Assembly: GCA_016288655.1 (NCBI GenBank)
Contig: JAEEKX010000009.1
Span: 1 to 54,268, forward strand
Direction: 5' to 3'
Length of the DNA: 54,268 nucleotides
Source of the DNA: Bacteroidales bacterium
GTDB lineage: Bacteria > Bacteroidota > Bacteroidia > Bacteroidales > WCHB1-69
A program made the translations under genes and the position numbers. The notes beneath the pieces are model-generated. The model was not told where the DNA came from, made no database searches, and saw only the letters and a program-made list of their open reading frames with translations. Positions 16,850-24,400 of this stretch are shown piece after piece. The number at the start of each line of letters is the position of its first letter. Position 1 is the stretch's first letter.

Positions 16850-17398
16850 ATGATGGAAGACGAACAGATATTGGCACTATTCAAGGAGGAGAAGAGCCGC
16901 GAGCAGGCCTTCCGCGCACTGATGCAAAAGTATCAGCGCAGTGTCTATTATACTGTCCGCCACTACGTTTTCCTGCACGAAGACGCCGACGACGTCACCC
17001 AGAACGTCTTCATCAAAGTGTGGAGGTATTTGGAGAACTTTCGAGGTGATTCTTCGTTAAAAACCTGGATTACACGTATTTGCATCAACGAATCGCTCTC
17101 TTTTTTGGAGAAGAAAAAGAAGACGCTCAACCTCTCCGACGACAAATATACCGACCACCTGCTGAACGTGGCCGCGGAAGACCGGCATTTTTCCGCCGAC
17201 CACATTGAGGAACTTCTGCAGAAGGCCATCATCAAACTTCCCGACAAGCAGCGGATGGTCTTCACCTTGCGCTATTACGACGAGATGCCTTACGAGGAGA
17301 TGTCCAAGGCGTTGAACACTTCAGTGGGCGCATTGAAGGCCTCCTACCACTTCGCCATGCAGAAGGTGGAAGCCGACTTGAAAGCGGCTGTGAAATAA
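16850..17398 (+). CDS. ECF-type RNA polymerase sigma factor
   Basis: 182 residues. Region 2 is FRALMQKYQRSVYYTVRHYVFLHEDADDVTQNVFIKVWRYLENFRGDSSLKTWITRICIN. Region 4 is LLQKAIIKLPDKQRMVFTLRYYDEMPYEEMSKALNTSVGALKASYHFAMQKVE. There is no region 3, typical of group 4 sigma factors. The ATG directly follows the TAA of the transketolase gene, so they are probably co-transcribed; an ATG one codon later (16853) is equally possible. Many ECF genes are followed by an anti-sigma gene; here a convergent tRNA follows, so the control partner is not visible. Confidence 0.9.
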   Translation: MMEDEQILALFKEEKSREQAFRALMQKYQRSVYYTVRHYVFLHEDADDVTQNVFIKVWRYLENFRGDSSLKTWITRICINESLSFLEKKKKTLNLSDDKYTDHLLNVAAEDRHFSADHIEELLQKAIIKLPDKQRMVFTLRYYDEMPYEEMSKALNTSVGALKASYHFAMQKVEADLKAAVK

Positions 17399-17469
17399 GT
17401 GGTTACCGTCGGACTGAGTGAAGAGACGGCGAGTAGGGAAGCGCGGCAAAACTCGAACAGAAAGATAAA

Positions 17470-17496
17470 AAAAAAAGTGGCCGCAACCGCAACCAC
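17470..17496 (-). terminator. Probable terminator downstream of tRNA-Arg
   Basis: On the minus strand, a GTGG...CCAC hairpin with a GC-rich loop is followed by a run of about ten T residues, immediately after the tRNA 3' end. The stem is short, so confidence is moderate. Confidence 0.45.
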
Positions 17497-17502
17497 CTTT
17501 TG

Positions 17503-17576
17503 TACCCCCGGCGGGATTCAAACCCACGATCTTCAGAACCGGAATCTGACATTCTATTCAGCTGAACTACGGGGGC
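17503..17576 (-). tRNA. tRNA-Arg (anticodon CCG)
   Basis: 74 nt and folds as a full cloverleaf. Acceptor GCCCCCG pairs with CGGGGGT, discriminator A. D stem GTTC/GAAT. Anticodon stem TCAGA/TCTGA with loop TTCCGGT, giving anticodon CCG (codon CGG, Arg). T stem GTGGG/CCCGC with loop TTTGAAT. CCA is not encoded and would be added by the CCA enzyme found at 39486. A minus-strand -7 box lies at 17593-17600. Confidence 0.93.
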
Positions 17577-17592
17577 AGCCAAAATGACGCGG

Positions 17593-17600
17593 CAAAATTA
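17593..17600 (-). promoter_or_regulatory. -7 box TAATTTTG for tRNA-Arg
   Basis: Minus-strand TAATTTTG, 17 bases upstream of the tRNA 5' end. Confidence 0.55.
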
Positions 17601-17622
17601 CACAAAATTTCGGAATTTCTCG

Positions 17623-17630
17623 TACTTTTG
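17623..17630 (+). promoter_or_regulatory. -7 box TACTTTTG for tilS
   Basis: Match to TAnnTTTG, 15 bases before the tilS ATG, and divergent from the tRNA-Arg promoter. Confidence 0.55.
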
Positions 17631-17644
17631 CAACGTCAATTTTT

Positions 17645-18976
17645 ATGATGACTCATTTGGAACAGCAATTCGTGTCGCAACTGCAATCGTTGGTGGACGA
17701 TGCTCCCCGCCGGCGCTATCTGCTGGCTGTCAGCGGCGGCCGCGACTCTTCCGTGCTGGCCCACCTTTTCCATCAACATCACCTCGACTTCGCCCTCGCC
17801 CACTGCAACTTCCACCTCCGCGGGACAGAGAGCGACCGTGACGAACAGTTTGTGCGGACACTGGCCGAAAAGTATGATAAACCGCTGTTTGTCAAGCAGT
17901 TCGACACGATGAAAGTGCAGAAGGCATCCGGACGGTCGGTAGAGATGGTGGCCCGCGACCTGCGTTATGCCTGGTTTGTCGAGTTGGCCGCCGACTACGA
18001 CTACATCGTCACTGCCCACCACGCCAACGACAATGCGGAAACGCTGATAATGAACCTATTGCGTGGTACCGGTCTGAAAGGTTTGACGGGTATTCCTGCC
18101 AAAAACGGGCAGATTCTCCGTCCCCTGCTGACCTTCACCGCCGAGGAAATCGAACAGTACGCCCAGGAGAAGCACCTCTCCTACTGCATTGACCAAACCA
18201 ACCTCTCCAATCAGTACCAACGCAACAAAATCCGCTGGGAAGTGCTGCCCAAACTTCAGGAGATGAATCCCAAAATTGTAGCTACACTCTGCCAAAATAT
18301 TGCACACTTAAAACAGCAATATTCTTTCTATCATTATGAAATTCAAAAACTTCTAAATAATCTTGTTTTTAAAAGTAGTGACTACTTTTTGATTTCAATA
18401 GATCGTCTTTTGGAAGAGAAACATGCTAAATTGTTGCTGTATGAGTGGCTCAATCCGATGGGTTTTACGGAAGATACGGTGCAGAAGATATATGTCGGAT
18501 TGCGTGGACGGTCGGGGGTAGTCTTTTCCTCCCCGACGCACGAGTTGTTGAAAGATAGGAAGTTTCTGATTTTGCGGGAGCGACCGACTCATCCGGAAGC
18601 CCCTATCTTCTGCCAAAACATGGCCGAATTGGAGCGGCAGGGCTTCTCCGTGAGCCGTCATCCGATTTCGGAGCCGCCGACCTTCACTCGCAACGCCGAC
18701 GTGCTGTTTGTGGATGCCGAAAAGTTGCACTTTCCTTTGACTTTGCGCCACTGGCGGGCAGGGGATGCCTTCCAGCCCTTGGGAATGAGCGGCTGGCAGA
18801 AATTGAGCGATCTCTTCAACAATGCCAAGGTCAACCGTTTCGACAAGGAGCGCATCCTTATCTTATGCTCTGAAAACCAGATTGTTTGGGTTGTCGGTCA
18901 CCGTGCCGACGACCGATTCAAAATAGATGAAAACACACCATATTACTATAAAATCACCTATCATGGAAGAGATTGA
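17645..18976 (+). CDS. tilS: tRNA(Ile)-lysidine synthase TilS
   Basis: 443 residues. Modifies C34 of the minor tRNA-Ile(CAU) to lysidine with ATP and lysine, so that it reads AUA. The N-terminal PP-loop (YLLAVSGGRDSSVLAHLFHQ) and the downstream LAHCNFHLRGTESDRDEQFV are the family's ATP-pyrophosphatase core. VTAHHANDNAETLIMNLLRGTGLKGLTGI is the tRNA/ATP site. The C-terminal RHWRAGDAFQPLGMSGWQKLSDLFNNAKV is the TilS C-terminal domain. It overlaps the following membrane-protein gene by 14 bases. Confidence 0.93.
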   Translation: MMTHLEQQFVSQLQSLVDDAPRRRYLLAVSGGRDSSVLAHLFHQHHLDFALAHCNFHLRGTESDRDEQFVRTLAEKYDKPLFVKQFDTMKVQKASGRSVEMVARDLRYAWFVELAADYDYIVTAHHANDNAETLIMNLLRGTGLKGLTGIPAKNGQILRPLLTFTAEEIEQYAQEKHLSYCIDQTNLSNQYQRNKIRWEVLPKLQEMNPKIVATLCQNIAHLKQQYSFYHYEIQKLLNNLVFKSSDYFLISIDRLLEEKHAKLLLYEWLNPMGFTEDTVQKIYVGLRGRSGVVFSSPTHELLKDRKFLILRERPTHPEAPIFCQNMAELERQGFSVSRHPISEPPTFTRNADVLFVDAEKLHFPLTLRHWRAGDAFQPLGMSGWQKLSDLFNNAKVNRFDKERILILCSENQIVWVVGHRADDRFKIDENTPYYYKITYHGRD

Positions 18977-19466
18977 CAACGCGGAAACTCCGCAGCCACA
19001 ACGCCCCGCACGGAGTTGGTACCTGCTTTTTTTGTGCATCCTCACCTTCATCGGGTCAGGGATTTCCGCCCTAAGTTACCTTTTCATGCCCATCAGCAGA
19101 AGGTTTTTCCCTGCCGTGCAAAGCACTTACAATCAGATGGGTATGTCGGAGATGAACGAACAGATCAACCAACTTTCGGAGACAATAGAGCATATTCCCG
19201 ACTGGAAATTCTTATTGGCGGTGATTCCCTACGGTTTCGCCATCGTAGGTGCTGCTTTCATGTTGAGAATGAAGCCGTTAGGATTCCATTTCTACATCAT
19301 CTCCCAGTTGCTTCTCTTCGCTTGTCTCAACCTCCTTTTGGGCGGGCCTTTCGCCATGACTGCCATAGATGTGGCATTTTCTGCACTTTTTGTCTTTTTT
19401 TACTATACGCAAATGCGAGAAGTGTTGAAAACTCCCTCCGACGATGATACGAAATCCATAGATTGA
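18963..19466 (+). CDS. Hypothetical small integral membrane protein
   Basis: 167 residues from the ATG at 18963, chosen over an upstream ATG that would lie deeper inside tilS. A polar N-terminus is followed by about four hydrophobic segments: WYLLFLCILTFIGSGISAL, FLLAVIPYGFAIVGAAFML, FHFYIISQLLLFACLNLLLGG and IDVAFSALFVFFYY. An amphipathic stretch lies between the first two. No family recognised. The overlap with tilS suggests co-expression, with no functional link evident. Confidence 0.65.
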   Translation: MEEIDNAETPQPQRPARSWYLLFLCILTFIGSGISALSYLFMPISRRFFPAVQSTYNQMGMSEMNEQINQLSETIEHIPDWKFLLAVIPYGFAIVGAAFMLRMKPLGFHFYIISQLLLFACLNLLLGGPFAMTAIDVAFSALFVFFYYTQMREVLKTPSDDDTKSID

Positions 19467-19519
19467 CAGCGAGTTGATCTTTTCCTAAAAATTTTTTTCC
19501 TTTTTTTTATCAACAACGC

Positions 19520-19551
19520 TTGGAAACGGGGTGGTCGCAGAGGTACCTTTG
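19520..19551 (+). promoter_or_regulatory. Full promoter TTG-N21-TACCTTTG
   Basis: A -33 TTG (19520-19522) and a -7 TACCTTTG (19544-19551), 21 bases apart, upstream of the ATG at 19567. Confidence 0.6.
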
Positions 19552-19566
19552 CGAACTTAAAACCCT

Positions 19567-20382
19567 ATGATCGTGGCTCGCTTACGCTTTCTGCTCTTTC
19601 TGGTTCCTTGTTGTTTTTGCCTTGCGCCACGTGCGCAGAACCCTCCTGTGGATGGTCGAAGAGAGAACATCCAACCTGCCATCTCCGAAATCCAACTACA
19701 GGACATGGGGGCGGAGAGCGTGGCGGCTACGGCTTTCCTGTCGCATTCCTTGGTTTCGGTAGGGCTCGACAACCGTTTCTTTATCAAAGAGTTGATGGAA
19801 GAACAGGTGGATGGCGTCCTGCGGGTGAAAGAGAATGCCATCATCTTCCGCGCGAGTCACTTGGGATGGGCGCACTATGGCGAAGTGGCGGTGGCGGTAG
19901 GATATGCACGAAGTTTCGGGAGGCACGTGGCCGTGGGCGTGCGCTTCCACTACCTGATGGAGCACGCGCAGGAGTACCGCAGCACCCACTCCTTCACTTT
20001 CGACGTGTCGCTCTATGCTAAAATTGCGCGCAACCTCGGACTGGGATTCTCGGTCTATAACCCCGCACGGCTCAAGTACGGCGTGGTGGGGCGCACACCC
20101 TTGCCCACCCGTTTTCGCCTCGACATAGTGTACCGCATCGGCAAACACGCACTTCTCTTCGGCCGGGTGAAAAAGGAGTTGAAGACGCCGTTCGAAATCG
20201 ACATCGGTGCGGCATACCAGGTGAAATGCCTTTTCTTAGAAGCCGGCTTCACTTTCCCCCGTCCCGAGTTCGGGCTGCGGGTCGGCGTGACCTATCGTGG
20301 TTTTTTCTTTCATCTTGAAGAAAAGTACCTTCTCTATGCAGGATTTTGGCAGAGTATAGGTATTCGATATTTATTCAAGTAA
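19567..20382 (+). CDS. PorV/PorQ-like outer-membrane barrel protein
   Basis: 271 residues with an N-terminal signal peptide (LRFLLFLVPCCFCLAP, cut near RAQ). The mature N-terminus has LGWAHYGEVAVAVGYARSFG and LDNRFFIKEL, resembling the PorV/PorQ-type barrels of Bacteroidetes, with the pattern NRF-hydrophobic-KEL after a short plug. Strand-like alternation continues to the C-terminus (IGIRYLFK). The likeness is by pattern only. It is followed at 31 bases by the helix-hairpin-helix outer-membrane protein, a pairing that suggests a joint envelope role. Confidence 0.6.
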   Translation: MIVARLRFLLFLVPCCFCLAPRAQNPPVDGRRENIQPAISEIQLQDMGAESVAATAFLSHSLVSVGLDNRFFIKELMEEQVDGVLRVKENAIIFRASHLGWAHYGEVAVAVGYARSFGRHVAVGVRFHYLMEHAQEYRSTHSFTFDVSLYAKIARNLGLGFSVYNPARLKYGVVGRTPLPTRFRLDIVYRIGKHALLFGRVKKELKTPFEIDIGAAYQVKCLFLEAGFTFPRPEFGLRVGVTYRGFFFHLEEKYLLYAGFWQSIGIRYLFK

Positions 20383-20412
20383 TTGATATTAAAATAGATA
20401 ACGTTTTTTAAG

Positions 20413-22512
20413 ATGCAAAAACATATCACTACTTTTTGTTTCATGATTTTACTGTTTGCACGGCCTTCTCCGATGGTGGCCCAGCAGGATTCCTTGTCGC
20501 CCCCTGCCGACATTGTCACCGACCAACTATTTGAAAGTATGGAGGATCAACTATCTGAGATAGAAGAAGATGCCGACCTGTCAGACGAGTTGGAGGTGCT
20601 GTTGGATGCTGTCGGACAACGCATCAACCTCAACGACCTGTCGCCAGAGGTGGGATATACCATTCTGCATCTTACTGATTATCAATATTATCAACTACAA
20701 CTCTACATTGAGGTTTATGGGGAGTTGTCCACTATCTACGAGTTGGCGGCGGTGGAAGGTTTCGACCGAGCGTTGGTGGAGCGGTTGTCGTCGTTGGTGG
20801 AGGTGCGTCCGAAGAAGAAGCCGTCGCGGCCGGTGCGGGAGTTCTTCACTCGATCGCGGAGCACACTGCTGCTGCGCTATCGGCAGGTGGTGGAGCGCCA
20901 GGCGGGCTATGCCGACGACGCCACCAATGGTTACGTCGGCAGTCCCATGCGGTTGGCCTTCAAGTACAGTTTCCAGTCGGGCGACTGCTTCGCGATGGCG
21001 CTGTCGGGGGAGAAGGACGCGGGCGAGGAGTTCTTCCGACGATCCATGCGGCAAGGGTTCGACCACTACGCTTTTTTCGTGAATATCAAGAATGTTGGTG
21101 TATTAAAGAGCTGTGTAATAGGAGATTACATGCTTGGCTTCGGACAAGGGCTGACGTTAGGGGCGCGCACTATGGGGGTGAAGGGCGGTGGCGCGGCGCA
21201 AGTGCGGCGTTTCCCATCCATGATCCGCGCCACCGCCCCGATGAACGAGAGCACCAACCTGCGTGGCGCGGCCGTCACCGTCGGCAATGCGCAATTTTCC
21301 GGCACACTCTTCTACTCCCACCGCTTCTTCGACGGGCGACTCACGACCGACAGCGCGGGAGGCACCTGCTTCGAAGGGTCGCTCAACAACACCGGCTACC
21401 ACCGCACCGCCGGCGAGTTGGCCAAACGCAATGTGTTGCGCAACCGTCAGTACGGCGGACATTTCCAGTGGAAACGCCGCATCTTCGAGGTGGGCGTGAC
21501 TGGCATGAACACGCAGTTCGTACTGCCCGTCGCCGCGGGAACCGCGCTGTATCAGCGGTATGGTTTTGCCGGCAAGTCGGTCGCCAACTTCAGTACCGAC
21601 TACAAGGTGATCTTGCGGCGGGCGGTGCTGTTCGGCGAGGCAGGCGGAAGCGTCAACGGCGGGCGGTGGGGCTGGGGGATGGTGCAGGGCGGCATCTTCG
21701 ACTTCGACCCACGCAGCAAGATGGCGCTATTGGTGCGTTACTACAGCCGTAACTTCCTGTCGCTGAACGGTTCATCCTTCGCTGCCGGCTCGGGCGAAGA
21801 GCTGGGCGTCTATCTTGCCGCCGACTTCGTATTAGGGCAGCGCACCACACTCTCCCTTCACGCCGACATCTACCGTTTTCCATGGTTGCGCTTTCAGGTG
21901 GCGCAGCTCTCGGGCGGCTTTGACATGGGCGCGAAGGCCGACGTCAGCGTGTCGAAAAACGCCACACTGAGTTTGAAGTATCAGTATGCTAAAAAAGAGC
22001 AGAACCAACCTGTCAGCGACTACTATGCGGCCACGGGCAACAGCGACATTCACCGTTTCCGACTCACACTCAACAGCGGTGTCTCCACCTGGCTGAAACT
22101 GAAGACGGAGGTTGATTATCTTCTTAACGTGCTATCGGACAAAACATTGCGACAAGGATTTCTCGTCTTTCAAGATGTCGGTGTGGAGGTGGAACGCTGG
22201 AATTTGGGGATGAAACTGCGGTTTGCGGTTTTCGACACCGACAGTTATGCCGAGCGGCTTTATGCCTACGAAAACGACCTGCTATACACCTTCACCGTCA
22301 ACGGCTATTACGGCAAGGGCATCCGCTACTATTTTGTGGTCGATTACGGGTATGCCTTCTTTTCCGTGCAGTTCCGGTGGTCGCAGACGGTTTACGACGA
22401 CCGCCGTGTCATCAGTTCGGGAGCGGCTGAGATACAGGGGAATACGAAAAGCGAGGTGGCGTTACAGGCCATTTTTCACCTACAAAATAAACCTAAAAAA
22501 ACTACGTTATGA
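20413..22512 (+). CDS. Helix-hairpin-helix plus predicted barrel envelope protein
   Basis: 699 residues. Signal peptide (ITTFCFMILLFARPSPMVAQ). Residues ~50-120 hold a ComEA-like helix-hairpin-helix region (RINLNDLSPEVGYTILHLTDYQYYQLQLYIEVYGELSTIYELAAVEGF), of the kind Bacteroidetes place at the N-terminus of barrel proteins. From ~140 on there are many strand-like aromatic/glycine repeats, suggesting an outer-membrane barrel. The molecular role is unknown; binding of DNA or another polymer is a guess from the HhH motif. The stop codon overlaps the DUF721 gene start (ATGA, 22509-22512). Confidence 0.7.
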   Translation: MQKHITTFCFMILLFARPSPMVAQQDSLSPPADIVTDQLFESMEDQLSEIEEDADLSDELEVLLDAVGQRINLNDLSPEVGYTILHLTDYQYYQLQLYIEVYGELSTIYELAAVEGFDRALVERLSSLVEVRPKKKPSRPVREFFTRSRSTLLLRYRQVVERQAGYADDATNGYVGSPMRLAFKYSFQSGDCFAMALSGEKDAGEEFFRRSMRQGFDHYAFFVNIKNVGVLKSCVIGDYMLGFGQGLTLGARTMGVKGGGAAQVRRFPSMIRATAPMNESTNLRGAAVTVGNAQFSGTLFYSHRFFDGRLTTDSAGGTCFEGSLNNTGYHRTAGELAKRNVLRNRQYGGHFQWKRRIFEVGVTGMNTQFVLPVAAGTALYQRYGFAGKSVANFSTDYKVILRRAVLFGEAGGSVNGGRWGWGMVQGGIFDFDPRSKMALLVRYYSRNFLSLNGSSFAAGSGEELGVYLAADFVLGQRTTLSLHADIYRFPWLRFQVAQLSGGFDMGAKADVSVSKNATLSLKYQYAKKEQNQPVSDYYAATGNSDIHRFRLTLNSGVSTWLKLKTEVDYLLNVLSDKTLRQGFLVFQDVGVEVERWNLGMKLRFAVFDTDSYAERLYAYENDLLYTFTVNGYYGKGIRYYFVVDYGYAFFSVQFRWSQTVYDDRRVISSGAAEIQGNTKSEVALQAIFHLQNKPKKTTL

Positions 22513-22814
22513 CTACAAAATACCGAAGATTCATGTCAGACCAACCCCTATCCGCCATTTTGCAGCAGTTCTTGGAGCGCAACCACCGTGAGGAGGATTT
22601 CATGGAGCATGCGGCGGCGCGGGAGTTCATCAACCTGCTGCCGGAGGAGCAGCGTGCGCAGGTGAAGGTGGTGAAAACGGGTCAGGGCGTGCTGTGGGTG
22701 AAGACGACGTTGGCGGTGCTCCGGTTCGAGTTGGTGAACCAGCGGACAACGTTGGTTCACCAACTCAACGAGAAGTTGGGCAAGCCGGTGATCAAGGAGA
22801 TTCGTTTTCTGTAA
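22509..22814 (+). CDS. DUF721 (DciA-like) protein
   Basis: 101 residues. The pattern PLSAILQQFLE...GVLWVKTTLAVLRFELVNQRTTLVHQLNEKLGKPVIKEIRFL matches the DUF721 core, the fold shared with DciA, a helicase-loading partner of replicative DnaB in bacteria without DnaC. The Bacteroidetes members are short like this one. A role in helicase loading is inferred from family. Translationally coupled to the HhH envelope gene by a 4-base overlap, and convergent with the beta-CASP hydrolase. Confidence 0.8.
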   Translation: MTTKYRRFMSDQPLSAILQQFLERNHREEDFMEHAAAREFINLLPEEQRAQVKVVKTGQGVLWVKTTLAVLRFELVNQRTTLVHQLNEKLGKPVIKEIRFL

Positions 22815-22818
22815 TCCG

Positions 22819-24219
22819 TTAGATTTCAACAGATTCCCGGAAGGTGGGAATGTGGGTGCGGGTGAAGCCGGCGTCGGCGAGATGCTGGGCGTAGGCGTTG
22901 CGCGCGGGGTCTTCGCCGTGGACGATGAAGATGTTTTTCAGTTTCTTCTTGTTCTGGCACGACAGGTATTGGATCAACTCTTTGTAGTCGGCGTGGCCGG
23001 AGTATGCCTCGATGGAGGCGAGGGTGGCGCGTACCTTGTACTTGACGCCGAAGATGGAGACCTCCTTGTCGCCGCGCATGATGCGTGCGCCGAGGGTGGT
23101 GGGGGCGCAGTAGCCGACGGAGAGGATGGTGGTGCGCGGATTCTCTATGTTGTTGGCCAAGTGGTGCTTGACACGGCCGGCCTCCATCATGCCCGAAGCG
23201 GAGATGATGATGCAGGGGCGGTTGTAGGAGTTGAGTTTCTTGGAGTCGGCGATGCTGCGGATGTAATGCACCTTCTGGAATCCGAACGGGTCGGGATCGG
23301 TCTTGATGTACTCCTGAAGGTCTTCGTTGAAGCATTCGCTATGAAGGCGGAAGATGTCGGTGGCGGCCACGGCGAGCGGACTGTCGATGAAGATGTCGAT
23401 ATCGGGCAGGTTGTGGGCGTTTTCGAGCGACTGGAGGGCATAGACGATCTCCTGGGTGCGGCCGATGGCGAAGGAGGGGATGATGAGTTTGCCGCGGCGT
23501 TTGGCGCAGGCGTCCTGGATGACCATCATCAGGTCGTGCTCGGCCTGCTCGATGGTGGTGTGCAGCCGGTCGCCGTAGGTGGATTCGGTGATGACGTAGT
23601 CGGCCTGCGGGAACGGATCGGGGTCGGGAAGGATGCTCTTGTTGTACCGCCCGATGTCGCCGGTGTAACAAAGTGTCTTCTTCTTGCGGTTCTCTTTGAA
23701 AGTGATGTAGATGGCGCCGCTGCCGAGCATGTGTCCCGTATTGACGAACTGGATCTGGAAGTCGGGGGTGATGGAGAAGGGCAGGTCGTAGGGGATGCTC
23801 ACGAACTGGCGCATGGCGGCGACGGCATCGCGCATGTTGTAGATCGGCTCCACGGCGGGCAGGTGCTGGAAGGCACGTTTCTTGTTGAACTGCGCTGTAT
23901 CCGTCTCTTGGATTCTGCCGGAATCCGGCAACATGATGGAGCAGAGGTCGCGCGTGCCGGGCGTGCAGAAGATCTTGCCCTTGAAACCCATCTTGATGAC
24001 GTAAGGAATGAGACCGGAATGGTCGATGTGGGCGTGCGACAAGAGAATGTAGTCGATATCCTTCGGGTTGAAGCCGAGGTCGCGGTTCATGCTGTCGGTC
24101 TCTAAACCTTTACCTTGATACATGCCGCAATCCAACAGGATCTTTACGCCTTTGGCGGTCGTGAGAAGAAATTTACTGCCAGTTACTTCCGTGGTGGCAC
24201 CTAAAAAGTCGATCTTCAT
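22819..24219 (-). CDS. Metallo-beta-lactamase fold beta-CASP hydrolase (RNase-like)
   Basis: 466 residues. The metal-binding motif is LLSHAHIDHSGLIPYV, with FVNTGHMLGSGAIYITF and YTGDIGRYNKSIL as further metal-site motifs. The beta-CASP insert carries IPSFAIGRTQEIVYALQ and ISASGMMEAGRVKHHL. The C-terminal IEAYSGHADYKELIQYL and FIVHGEDPARNAYAQHL complete the RNA-specific beta-CASP pattern, like that of archaeal CPSF-type nucleases and bacterial YSH1-like proteins. Probably an RNA-processing nuclease in the cytoplasm. Its promoter (-7 box at 24243-24250) is divergent from topA. Confidence 0.88.
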   Translation of the reverse strand: MKIDFLGATTEVTGSKFLLTTAKGVKILLDCGMYQGKGLETDSMNRDLGFNPKDIDYILLSHAHIDHSGLIPYVIKMGFKGKIFCTPGTRDLCSIMLPDSGRIQETDTAQFNKKRAFQHLPAVEPIYNMRDAVAAMRQFVSIPYDLPFSITPDFQIQFVNTGHMLGSGAIYITFKENRKKKTLCYTGDIGRYNKSILPDPDPFPQADYVITESTYGDRLHTTIEQAEHDLMMVIQDACAKRRGKLIIPSFAIGRTQEIVYALQSLENAHNLPDIDIFIDSPLAVAATDIFRLHSECFNEDLQEYIKTDPDPFGFQKVHYIRSIADSKKLNSYNRPCIIISASGMMEAGRVKHHLANNIENPRTTILSVGYCAPTTLGARIMRGDKEVSIFGVKYKVRATLASIEAYSGHADYKELIQYLSCQNKKKLKNIFIVHGEDPARNAYAQHLADAGFTRTHIPTFRESVEI

Positions 24220-24242
24220 AGTTCAAGAATTTATTGGGATTG

Positions 24243-24250
24243 CAAAAGTA
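24243..24250 (-). promoter_or_regulatory. -7 box TACTTTTG for the beta-CASP gene
   Basis: Minus-strand TACTTTTG, 24 bases before the ATG at 24219. Confidence 0.55.
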
Positions 24251-24365
24251 CACAAAAAAAATTTCTCTATCTGCTATTCAGCAACTTATTTGCTTTTTTC
24301 GACCGTAAATGGCCTTCTGGAAGAGGAAAAAAAAGGAGCGGTCTGAAAAAAATTAGAATTTTGTG

Positions 24366-24373
24366 TAATTTTG
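24366..24373 (+). promoter_or_regulatory. -7 box TAATTTTG for topA
   Basis: Match to TAnnTTTG, 28 bases before the topA start at 24401. Confidence 0.55.
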
Positions 24374-24400
24374 CCGCCTCTTTTTTAATAATGTATGTGT